Positions 52,185-59,968 of a DNA stretch of 64,000 nucleotides are shown here, one piece after another (position 1 is the first letter of the stretch; each line of letters begins with the position of its first letter). The stretch lies in assembly GCA_023386235.1 (NCBI GenBank), contig JAEWKC010000006.1, positions 124,001 to 188,000 of the forward strand, written 5' to 3'. The position numbers and the translations under genes were made by a program. This DNA comes from Bacteroidota bacterium (lineage in GTDB: Bacteria > Bacteroidota > Bacteroidia > Chitinophagales > Chitinophagaceae). The notes below the pieces were generated by a model. It was not told the DNA's origin. It saw nothing but the letters and a program-made list of their open reading frames with translations, and searched no databases.

Positions 52185-52736
52185 ATGGCTTTATTAAAAT
52201 TCAGAATATACCCCGAAGAAGAATTTGCCGTATATCGCGATGTGGTCATTAAACACTCGCAAAATTTTAAGCAGCTACACGAGGCTATTCTAAAAGCATA
52301 CGCGTTTGACAATAAACACCAGGCTACCTTTTACAGAAGCAATGAAGACAGGAAAAAAGGCAGAGAAATATCTTTGGAAGAATACGATAAAAACTATAAA
52401 GTAAAGCCACTTTTAATGGCCGATACTAAAATAGGCGATGAGATTTTTGACCCTAACCAGAAATTTATTTACGAGTATGATTTTACTAAAAACTGGGTAT
52501 TTTACGTAGATCTTATTTCTATCAACAAAGAAGAAAAGAAAGACAAAACCTATCCTTACGTTTCGCGGATAGAAGGCCCCGGTTTGCAGCAATACGCTAA
52601 GAACAACGTGCTGGGCGAGCAATTCGTAGACATTGAAGAAAAATACGATCTCACTAAAGATGCCGAAGGATTTGACCATGGCGATGATAATGCTGACGCG
52701 GAAGATAATTTTGCCGCCGATGATGAGCAGGAATAA
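52185..52736 (+). CDS. PRiA4-ORF3-like (IS1096 TnpR-like) domain protein
   Basis: The 183-residue soluble protein matches the plasmid pRiA4b ORF3-like / IS1096 TnpR-like family, with LLKFRIYPEEEFAVYRDVVI, FKQLHEAILKAYAFDNKHQATFY and YEYDFTKNWVFYVDLI. It ends in a strongly acidic tail (DHGDDNADAEDNFAADDEQE). The family name comes from a mobile-element passenger, but no transposase or inverted repeats are near, and the gene is conserved as a stand-alone in this phylum. Function unknown. The ATG at 52185 follows the domain start. Confidence 0.82.
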   Translation: MALLKFRIYPEEEFAVYRDVVIKHSQNFKQLHEAILKAYAFDNKHQATFYRSNEDRKKGREISLEEYDKNYKVKPLLMADTKIGDEIFDPNQKFIYEYDFTKNWVFYVDLISINKEEKKDKTYPYVSRIEGPGLQQYAKNNVLGEQFVDIEEKYDLTKDAEGFDHGDDNADAEDNFAADDEQE

Positions 52737-52828
52737 ATATGACTGATTGTTAACACAATATAAATAGCTGTTTTTTGTAGAGAGAATAATTATTCGTAAT
52801 ATTGCATCGTTCACTATTACAGAACTTA

Positions 52829-54214
52829 ATGATTTCAGATATACCTCCCTCGAGTAGCTTGTTAAGCATATTCGCAACAGAGTCGGTAAGCGGCTGGAAA
52901 ATAGCCTTTACCATTTTCCTTGTACTTTTAAACGGATTTTTTGTAGCAGCCGAGTTTGCAATTGTAAAGGTGCGCTCTTCACAGATCAGCGGCTCCGATG
53001 CGTCGCCTAAAGTAATGAAGGCCGCTAAAATTGTCACCAACAATTTAGATAATTATCTTGCCGCCACGCAACTGGGCATTACCATAGCTTCGCTTGGTCT
53101 GGGATGGGTGGGTGAAAGCGTGATGGAAGGATTGCTGGTACAGGGTTTTTCTTATGTCCCTGCTTTGTACAATTTTTTCGATCCACATAAAATAGCCGCT
53201 CCTGTAGGATTCATTATTATCACTATTTTGCACATTGTATTTGGAGAGCTGGCGCCTAAGTCTATAGCCATAAGAAAATCTGCCCCCACTACAATGGCAG
53301 TAGCCATACCTCTGCGTATTTTCTATTTTATTTTTAAACCTGCCATTTATGTAATGAATGGTTTTGCCAATTTCATTCTAAAAATAATTGGTATTACCCC
53401 GTTGAAAGAGCAGGACATTCATACAGAAGAAGAAATAAAACTGATTATTACCGAAAGCGAGGAAGGAGGCGCCATTGAAGATTCTGAAAGAGAATTGATC
53501 AATAATGTGTTCGATTTCGATTCAAGAAGAGTAAAAGATATTCTTACCCATAGAAAAGACTTGGTGAGCTTTTCAGTAGATACTCCTTTTGAGGAATTAA
53601 CTAAGGAAGTGATAGAAGAAGGTTACTCGCGCTATCCCATTTACGAAAAATCACCATCCGACCTTATCGGTATCCTGAATATAAAAGATGTGCTGAAATA
53701 TTATCAGCAAAACGAAGCCCTGGATGTAAGAAAACTACTGCGACCTGTTTTTTATATTCCAGAGACTATGAAGATCAAAGACTTGCTGAAAGCCTTTCAG
53801 AAAGACCATGTGCAGCTGGCTGTAGTTACCGACGAGTATGGCGATATTGCCGGCATTGTGACAATGGAAGATATTTTGGAAGAGCTGGTAGGAGATATTC
53901 AGGACGAGCACGATACTGAACTGCCTATAGTAGAAAAACAATCAGACGATTCTTATGTGGTAGATGCTCACGAAACGCTGGAAGATATTAATGAATTTCT
54001 GCCTTCACCCTTACCCGAAGAAGAAGAATACAATACGCTTTCCGGCCTTATCACTTACGAACATGGCTCTGTGCCGGTAGAAGGAGAAGTGCTGATTTTG
54101 GAAGGTTATGAAATGATTATCCTGAAAATGTATCGCAGCTCGGTAGAAAAAGTAAGGATGCGTTTGCTCTCGGAAGAAGAACTGGAGCAAAAAGAAAACG
54201 AAGAGGACGAGTAA
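52829..54214 (+). CDS. CNNM/CorC (HlyC/CorC, UPF0053) family transporter
   Basis: The 461-residue protein has an N-terminal CNNM transmembrane domain (about 20-205, with GFFVAAEFAIVKVR and GELAPKSIAIRKS), a CBS pair (about 220-345) and a C-terminal CorC/HlyC domain (about 365-445). It is implicated in divalent cation (Mg/Co) transport or efflux. DSRRVKDILTHR and VTDEYGDIAGIVTMEDILEELVGDI are diagnostic. I used the ATG at 52829; the frame also opens at a TTG at 52802. It ends in an acidic tail. Confidence 0.92.
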   Translation: MISDIPPSSSLLSIFATESVSGWKIAFTIFLVLLNGFFVAAEFAIVKVRSSQISGSDASPKVMKAAKIVTNNLDNYLAATQLGITIASLGLGWVGESVMEGLLVQGFSYVPALYNFFDPHKIAAPVGFIIITILHIVFGELAPKSIAIRKSAPTTMAVAIPLRIFYFIFKPAIYVMNGFANFILKIIGITPLKEQDIHTEEEIKLIITESEEGGAIEDSERELINNVFDFDSRRVKDILTHRKDLVSFSVDTPFEELTKEVIEEGYSRYPIYEKSPSDLIGILNIKDVLKYYQQNEALDVRKLLRPVFYIPETMKIKDLLKAFQKDHVQLAVVTDEYGDIAGIVTMEDILEELVGDIQDEHDTELPIVEKQSDDSYVVDAHETLEDINEFLPSPLPEEEEYNTLSGLITYEHGSVPVEGEVLILEGYEMIILKMYRSSVEKVRMRLLSEEELEQKENEEDE

Positions 54215-54239
54215 GCGTTTTGGATTGAATATTCCGGAA

Positions 54240-54261
54240 GAGATGCCCTGCGGAACATCTC
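54240..54261. repeat. Short palindromic repeat, copy 1
   Basis: This 22-base unit has a 6-bp stem (GAGATG with CATCTC) and a partly paired top. It is 19/22 identical to the unit at 55458-55479, in the same orientation. It lies between the CNNM gene and the 3' end of the topoisomerase gene. Confidence 0.65.
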
Positions 54262-54293
54262 GAAGAGGATACGGCCCGGACGTGATAAGAAAA

Positions 54294-55388
54294 TTATTTT
54301 CCTTCCAGCATTTTCATGATTATTTTTTCTTCTTTCGTCAGGTCGGTTTTGTTATCGTCTGTTTCAATGCTGTCCAATTCATCAATGTACTTTTTTATAC
54401 TTTTATTTTCATAGAGATTGATGATTTGTGGATGTACATAATATTTTTTACATACGGTTCGGGTATTGCCTAAATGTTTGGCAACTTTATCCAGTGCCTC
54501 TACAATTTTCTTTTTAGTATCGGTATCATTTTCGGCCATGCCCAATTCTTTAAATGCCAGGAAGGCGTTTACAGTACCTGCCCAGGTTCTGAAATCCTTG
54601 GCGGTAAAATCATCGCCGCTTATTTCTTTTATATAATTGTTCACCATTCCGGAATCAATACATTGCCTGTTGTTATTTTCATCGTAATATTGAAATAATT
54701 CTTTACCGGGAATTTCTTTGCAGGCCTGCACAATTTTTGCCAGCTTCTTATGCTTCAGGTCTATATCATGCATAATGCCCTTCTTTCCTCTGAAAGCAAA
54801 TTTTACTTTTGTACCTGAAATGTTTACATGCTTATCTTTCAGCGTTGTTAATCCAAATGAGCCATATAGTTTTTCATAAATATTATTCCCTACACGAATA
54901 TTGGTTCGCTCCATGAGGCTAACTACAGCCGCCAATACTTTTCGCTGCTGCAATCCCGGAAGCGACAGGTCTTTTTCTAATTGCAAACGTATTGTGGGCA
55001 GTACCTGCCCGAATTGCAACATTCTGTAAAATTTAGTGTGGTTGCGCAACGCGTTCCAAACCGGATGGTAGCGGTATTGTTTTCGGTTTTTAGCGTCGAG
55101 TCCGGTGGCCTGCAGATGACCGTTTTCTAAAGCGCAAATCCATACGTTTTCCCATGCAGGAGGTATCACCAGTTTTTTGATGCGCTCAATTTGCGATTTT
55201 TCTTTTATTTGTTTTTTATTGAGATAATAAACAAAGTTTTTTCCTTTTTTTCTGCGATTGATGCCGGTTTGCTCGGTATCGTTTACGTATATAAGATTAA
55301 CTGCCCTGGCTGTTTGCTTGGGGTCGCGCAATATTTGGGCAATTTTTTTCGGGCTTATTTTTTCTATAATATTCTCTGTATCTGTCAT
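54294..55388 (-). CDS. DNA topoisomerase IB (poxvirus type)
   Basis: The 364-residue protein relaxes supercoils through a 3'-phosphotyrosine link. It has an N-terminal beta domain (to about 110; NLIYVNDTEQTGINRRKKGKN, IPPAWENVWIC) and a catalytic domain with MERTNIRVGNNIYEKLYGSFGLTTLKDKH (Arg and Lys), FRTWAGTVNAFL, and the active-site Tyr in VCKKYYVHPQII. Bacterial type IB enzymes of this size are scattered and often carried on accessory DNA. Here it lies between two copies of a short repeat and opposes the CNNM gene. Confidence 0.93.
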   Translation of the reverse strand: MTDTENIIEKISPKKIAQILRDPKQTARAVNLIYVNDTEQTGINRRKKGKNFVYYLNKKQIKEKSQIERIKKLVIPPAWENVWICALENGHLQATGLDAKNRKQYRYHPVWNALRNHTKFYRMLQFGQVLPTIRLQLEKDLSLPGLQQRKVLAAVVSLMERTNIRVGNNIYEKLYGSFGLTTLKDKHVNISGTKVKFAFRGKKGIMHDIDLKHKKLAKIVQACKEIPGKELFQYYDENNNRQCIDSGMVNNYIKEISGDDFTAKDFRTWAGTVNAFLAFKELGMAENDTDTKKKIVEALDKVAKHLGNTRTVCKKYYVHPQIINLYENKSIKKYIDELDSIETDDNKTDLTKEEKIIMKMLEGK

Positions 55389-55457
55389 GGGTAAGTGTTG
55401 TGTAGAAAAAGTAGAATAAATTTCATGCCGAAAAATGTTTGCTTTAATCTACACTTT

Positions 55458-55479
55458 GAGATATCCTGCGGAACATCTT
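55458..55479. repeat. Short palindromic repeat, copy 2
   Basis: This 22-base unit shares a 14-base identical core (CCTGCGGAACATCT) and the flanking GAGAT with copy 1. It lies about 70 bases upstream of the topoisomerase start, in the 271-base gap before the DUF899 gene. Apart from the palindrome at 55604-55619, the rest of that gap shows nothing I can name. Confidence 0.65.
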
Positions 55480-55603
55480 TAGAGCGGATCATCAGTTATT
55501 TTTCACGACTGCTGCAATTTGCACTCTTTTTCGGATAAGATAAATCGGCTTGAGTTCAGTTTTGAGGTGAGATACTGTAAACTTAATTTAAAGACCCAGA
55601 TTT

Positions 55604-55619
55604 CTTGCCATATGACAAG
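55604..55619. promoter_or_regulatory. Imperfect 16-base palindrome upstream of the DUF899 gene, operator candidate
   Basis: CTTG-C-CATATG-A-CAAG is symmetric at 14 of 16 positions and lies 40 bases before the ATG at 55660. Its size and place suit a dimeric repressor. No regulator gene is adjacent. Confidence 0.35.
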
Positions 55620-55659
55620 AGAAAAGCATTAAAGGTTGTATACCTTCACACTAAAAATT

Positions 55660-56508
55660 ATGTCAGATCAAATCTATACAAACAACTCCCCCGGCCATAA
55701 AATAGTTAGCAGGCAGGAATGGTTATCTGCACGGAAAGAACTACTGAAAGAAGAAAAAGAGCTCACCTATAAAAGTGATGAATTGGCAAAAAAGCGCCGA
55801 GAACTACCTTGGGTGAAAATTGAGAAGGATTATACTTTTGAAACAGAACAGGGCGCTTTATCACTGGCAAAACTGTTTCAGGGCAGGTCCCAATTGATTA
55901 TATACCATTTCATGTTTGGCCCTGATTATTTGGTGGGATGTCCCAGTTGCTCTTCCATAGCCGATAGCTTTGAGGGAGTATATACCCACCTCGCAAATCA
56001 TGATGTGATGTTTTGGAGCATATCACGGGCGCCGCTTGCAAAACTGCTCGCTTACAAAAAAAGGATGGAATGGACATTTCCTTGGGCGTCATCGGTTGGC
56101 AGTGATTTTAATTTTGATTTTCACGTTTCATTTACGAATGAACAACAGCAATCGGGGAACACCGAATATAATTATGAAACCGGGGATGTCAGTTCAAACG
56201 ATAATAATATAAAAAAAGATGAAGCCGTTCCTGAATCCGGAAAAAAACTTGCTGCTTCTGTAGGTCTTGATTGGGCAGCTTATACAAAAGAAGCGCCCGG
56301 CATGAGCGTTTTTATTCTACATGAGGGCGATGTATATCATACGTACTCAGCTTATGCCAGGGGATTAGATGTGCTTTGGAACATGTATCAATGGCTGGAC
56401 AGGGTGCCCCTTGGTCGCAATGAAAAAGGAACATGGATACAGCGGCATGATGAATATAATGATCCCAATCCAGATACTGAAAATCCTGGCTGCTGCTGCC
56501 ATAAATAA
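55660..56508 (+). CDS. DUF899 thioredoxin-like family protein
   Basis: The 282-residue protein belongs to DUF899, which has a thioredoxin-like fold. Typical segments are VSRQEWLSARKELLKEEKE, RRELPWVKIEKDY, LIIYHFMFGPDY, VGCPSCSSIAD with a CPSC pair in the redox-site position, WSISRAPLAKL and YSAYARGLDVLWNMYQWLD. It ends in an unusual GCCCHK tail that could bind metal. The function is unknown. The ATG at 55660 is taken because the eight residues ahead of it are not part of the family. Confidence 0.85.
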   Translation: MSDQIYTNNSPGHKIVSRQEWLSARKELLKEEKELTYKSDELAKKRRELPWVKIEKDYTFETEQGALSLAKLFQGRSQLIIYHFMFGPDYLVGCPSCSSIADSFEGVYTHLANHDVMFWSISRAPLAKLLAYKKRMEWTFPWASSVGSDFNFDFHVSFTNEQQQSGNTEYNYETGDVSSNDNNIKKDEAVPESGKKLAASVGLDWAAYTKEAPGMSVFILHEGDVYHTYSAYARGLDVLWNMYQWLDRVPLGRNEKGTWIQRHDEYNDPNPDTENPGCCCHK

Positions 56509-56641
56509 GGTGTGTGCTTCTGAATGATTTAGGTTACCTATGTATTTTTGAAAAATTTTCATGTAAGGATCGCGTACTTATTTGGTGTATCAAATAAAAA
56601 AAACATCCACTTTTTTAAATGCATAAGTGGTTGATTACAAG

Positions 56642-56714
56642 TTGTCCAACCAGGGGTCGAACCTGGACTCTACTGATCCAGAGTCAGTTGTGTTGCCAAT
56701 TACACCATTGGACA
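56642..56714 (-). tRNA. tRNA-Gln (anticodon CUG)
   Basis: The 73-base minus-strand sequence folds as a full cloverleaf: 7-bp acceptor (TGTCCAA with TTGGACA, discriminator A), 4-bp D stem (GTGT/ACAC) with GG in the loop, 5-bp anticodon stem (ACTGA/TCAGT) with loop CTCTGGA, and 5-bp T stem (CCAGG/CCTGG) with TTCGACC loop. The anticodon is CTG, which reads CAG. CCA is not encoded. Confidence 0.95.
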
Positions 56715-56790
56715 ATGAGTGTATGCAAAATTAAAATATTTTTTGACAAAAACAATCTCGGATTTTATACGATTTTTTCGGGCTTAAAAT

Positions 56791-58167
56791 CTATACTAGT
56801 TTTTTCGTCAGCTTAAAGCTTTTATAAGGAGCATATTTAAAAGGTAATTCAATTGACGTAGAGGATTGTACAACGGCCTTCCGGTTGCTAAAAGCTAAAA
56901 ATGTATCTTTACCATGATATTTGCCCAACCCACTATTACCTACGCCTCCAAAAGGAAGATGATTACTCGCGCTATGCATCAGCGTATCGTTAATACAGCC
57001 ACCACCTGAGCTGGTGCTGCTTAAAACCTTTTGCGCATTTTTATTTTTACCAAAGTAATAAAGTGCCAAAGGCTTTTCATTCGTATTGATGTATTCAATT
57101 ACACTGTCGATATTTGTAAAATCAAGTATAGGAAAAACCGGCCCGAATATTTCTTCCTGCATTATTTTAAAATCTGTCTGTACGTTATCAATAATAGTAG
57201 GCGCTAGGTATTTTTCTTTTTCATCTACTTCTCCGCCTATGACTATATTTCCCTCTAAAAGCAGTTGCTGCAATCGTTTCAGTGCTTTTTCATTTACAAT
57301 TCTTGCATAGTGCTTGCTTTGTTTAGTATCGCCGCCGAGCATCTCTGTGATGTACTTTTTCATATATTCAATCAGCTCATTTTTTACAGACTGGTGTGCA
57401 AAAATATAATCGGGCGCAATGCATGTTTGTCCGGCATTTATGATTTTTCCAAAAACAATTCTTTTAGCAGCAAGGGGTATGTTAGCGTGCTTGTCAACAA
57501 TACACGGACTTTTTCCGCCCAGCTCAAGCACAACAGCCGTAAGGTTTTCAGCGGCTGCTTTCATTACAATTTTACCCACTCGAGGACTTCCTGTAAAAAA
57601 TATAAAATCAAACCGCTGCTCTAAAAGCACGGAGTTTGTTTCTTTATCTCCATGTGCAACAGCAATGTATTTTTTATCGAAATTATTTTCTATAATGTTG
57701 CTAATCAGTTTCTCAAACTGCGAAGTATCGGGCGATGGCTTTAAAACCGCGCAACACCCTGATGATATGGCGCCGATCAAAGGATTGATAAGCAACTGGT
57801 AGGGATAATTCCATGGAGCTATTATCAAAGATAATCCCAGCGGCTCGTGGTAAATGTAGCTGGAAGAAGGGAGTAAATGTTTAGGCGTTTTTACTTTCTC
57901 AGGTTTTGACCATTTTTTAATATGCTTCAGGTGATAATTCAGCTCATTCATTACAATACTGAATTCTGTAAGAAAAGCTTCTTCGTATGATTTATGCAAA
58001 TCAGCGAAAAGCGCGTCGGCTATGGCTTTTTCATTATCAGTCAGAATTTTTTTAAGCTTTTTCAATTGCTCAATTCTAAACGCTACATCTTTTGTTTGCT
58101 GTGTAGCAAAAAAATTTCTTTGTTGTTGAATGATGCTTATTATTTCTTCTCTGGTAGTCTCCTGCAT
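56791..58167 (-). CDS. Aldehyde dehydrogenase, class 3-like
   Basis: The 458-residue NAD(P)-dependent enzyme oxidises aldehydes to acids. Visible motifs are the cofactor-binding APWNYPYQLLINPLIGAI and FFTGSPRVGK, the general base Glu in VLELGGKSPCIV, the catalytic Cys in NAGQTCIAPDY, and EEIFGPVFPI. Its length and C-terminal hydrophobic end resemble the fatty-aldehyde (class 3) group. I chose the ATG at 58167; the frame opens 17 codons earlier but that stretch is not family-like. Confidence 0.92.
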   Translation of the reverse strand: MQETTREEIISIIQQQRNFFATQQTKDVAFRIEQLKKLKKILTDNEKAIADALFADLHKSYEEAFLTEFSIVMNELNYHLKHIKKWSKPEKVKTPKHLLPSSSYIYHEPLGLSLIIAPWNYPYQLLINPLIGAISSGCCAVLKPSPDTSQFEKLISNIIENNFDKKYIAVAHGDKETNSVLLEQRFDFIFFTGSPRVGKIVMKAAAENLTAVVLELGGKSPCIVDKHANIPLAAKRIVFGKIINAGQTCIAPDYIFAHQSVKNELIEYMKKYITEMLGGDTKQSKHYARIVNEKALKRLQQLLLEGNIVIGGEVDEKEKYLAPTIIDNVQTDFKIMQEEIFGPVFPILDFTNIDSVIEYINTNEKPLALYYFGKNKNAQKVLSSTSSGGGCINDTLMHSASNHLPFGGVGNSGLGKYHGKDTFLAFSNRKAVVQSSTSIELPFKYAPYKSFKLTKKLV

Positions 58168-58329
58168 AATTGAAAAATTTGATGTTTGAAGATCGCAAAT
58201 AATAATATCTTTTTTCAATGCGTAGTAATTTTTAACTTTTAACTAATAAAGCCACTTTTTTATTTTTTAAAAATAGAATAAAATAATATTGCTCTTTTTG
58301 TAAACATGGTTAATATCATTATATATCGT

Positions 58330-58360
58330 GGTTGCTGAGTATGATAATAAAGTAAATTTG
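58330..58360 (+). promoter_or_regulatory. Promoter of the tryptophanase gene
   Basis: A -33 GTTG (58331-58334) and a -7 box TAAATTTG (58353-58360) are 18 bases apart. The ATG at 58381 is 20 bases downstream. An intact promoter argues that the gene is, or was recently, active. Confidence 0.62.
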
Positions 58361-58380
58361 CCCAAACATTTATTTCAATC

Positions 58381-59827
58381 ATGCAGCAAATTAAATTCTT
58401 TTATGGTGATGACATACCGCTGGAGTTACATAAAACCAGAGTTGTTCAAAAATTCACTTAGTACCTGTAGAGCGCAGATTGCAGGCGCTTTACGAAGGAG
58501 GCTTCAATACATTTAAGCTAAAAACCAAAGATGTATTTCTGGATATGCTTACTGATAGCGGCACTAACGCGATGAGTGATAATCAACTGGCCGCTATGAT
58601 GCAGGCAGATGATGCTTATGCGGGTTCTCAAAGTTTTGAACGCCTGCATAAAGCGGTGAATGAAGTATTGGGCAAAAAATATTTGTTGCCTGTGCATCAG
58701 GGTAGAGCTGCTGAAAATGTAATCTCTAATGCTTATGTAAAAAAGGGTAGTCTGGTGCCGATGAATTATCACTTTACAACAGCTATGGCACATATTACCC
58801 AGTACGGAGGAAAGATCGCGGAATTGTTATATGATGAAGCGTATGTAATAGATTCTGTTCATCCGTTTAAAGGAAACATGAATATTGAGAAGCTGGAAGA
58901 GATCATACAAATTCATGATGCTAAAAATATTCCTTTTATCAGGATGGAGGCGTCTACCAACTTAATTGGCGGACAACCTTTTTCCATTCAGAACTTAAGA
59001 GACGTGCGTTCCGTAGCCGATAAGTATGGCATCCGCCTGGTGCTTGATGCAAGCTTGCTGGGCGAAAATGCTTACTTGGTAAAAATGCGTGAAGAAGAAT
59101 TTAAAGGTGCTTCTATAGGTGAAATAATTAAAACAATGACCGGGCTTGCCGATCTTGTTTATTTTTCTGCCAGAAAACTAAGTTCATCACGTGGTGGCGG
59201 TATTTGTACAGACAGCTTGGAAATATATCGTGAACTGGAAGCGTTAATTCCCTTGTTTGAAGGCTTTCTTACTTATGGAGGTATTTCCGTACGTGAAATA
59301 GAGTCTATGGCTGTGGGCTTGCACGAAACGCTTGATGAAACCATGCGCTGTCAAAGTCCTTCGTTTATTCATTACTTAGTGGAAGCCTTAGATAAAAAAG
59401 ACGTGCCTGTCATTAAGCCGGCAGGTGTATTGGGCGCGCATGTGGATGCTATGCAAATATGCGAGCATATACCACAGACACAATATCCCGCGGGGGCCTT
59501 AGCTGCCGCATTGTATTTGATTTCGGGCGTGAGAGGTATGGAGCGCGGTACGATGTCTAATCAGCGGGATGAATATGGTAACGAAACATATTCCGATATG
59601 GAGTTGGTGCGTTTGGCGGTGCCCAGAAGAGTATTTACTTTGTCGCAAATAAAATATGTAGAAGACAGGCTTACATGGTTGTATCATAATCGTGCATTGA
59701 TAGGAGGATTAAATTTACATACGAGCCACCGGTGTTGCGCTTCTTTATGGGAGAAGTGGCACCTATATCTGACTGGCCCGAAAAACTATTGGCTAAATTT
59801 AAAGAAGACTTTGGCGACAGCTTATAA
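58381..59827 (+). pseudogene. tnaA: Tryptophanase, two frameshifts
   Basis: Tryptophanase cleaves Trp to indole, pyruvate and ammonia with PLP. The N-terminus starts at ATG 58381 (MQQIKFFYGDD) and reaches a TAG at 58459. Homologous sequence (KIHLVPVERRLQALYEGGFNT) continues in the next frame, as if one A were missing from the A5 run at 58448-58452. Near 59711-59713 one further A appears to be missing, because the true C-terminus (EPPVLRFFMGEVAPISDWPE) lies in a third frame and ends at TAA 59825-59827. The core has DSGTNAMSDNQLAAMMQADDAY, HQGRAAENV, LDASLLGENAYL, SARKLSSSRGG (PLP Lys) and YPAGALAAALYLISGVRG. A related tyrosine phenol-lyase is possible. The promoter and terminator are intact, so sequencing error is likely. 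Confidence 0.85.
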
Positions 59828-59850
59828 TGATTTGGTTATGAAATGCACGG

Positions 59851-59879
59851 AAGACCATACTGTATAGTGTGGTCTTTTT
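59851..59879 (+). terminator. Terminator after the tryptophanase gene
   Basis: An 11-bp stem (59851-59861 with 59866-59876, one G-U pair, loop GTAT) ends in T5. It lies 24 bases after the corrected tryptophanase stop. Confidence 0.87.
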
Positions 59880-59900
59880 GTATATTTAAATGAGTAGTAA

Positions 59901-59932
59901 TTTCGCTGATATCTTCTATTTTAGTACATTCG
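59901..59932 (+). promoter_or_regulatory. Probable alaS promoter with variant boxes
   Basis: TTTC (59901-59904) and TACATTCG (59925-59932) are 20 bases apart. Each differs from the TTTG / TAnnTTTG consensus at one base. The ATG is at 59969. Confidence 0.45.
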
Positions 59933-59968
59933 CATATTAATATTTAATCAATTTATATCAGTATTCAT

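Noticed and set aside
52185..52736. Mobile element suggested by the IS1096 TnpR-like domain name
   Set aside because: No transposase, terminal inverted repeats or target duplication are seen. This family is common as stand-alone chromosomal genes in Bacteroidota.
54225..54473. 82-codon plus-strand ORF just after the CNNM gene
   Set aside because: Most of it is antisense to the topoisomerase C-terminus, and it crosses the palindromic repeat.
59828..59968. T-box or other tRNA-sensing leader ahead of alaS
   Set aside because: The only strong hairpin is the terminator of the preceding tryptophanase gene, upstream of the alaS promoter. No T-box sequence or specifier loop is visible.
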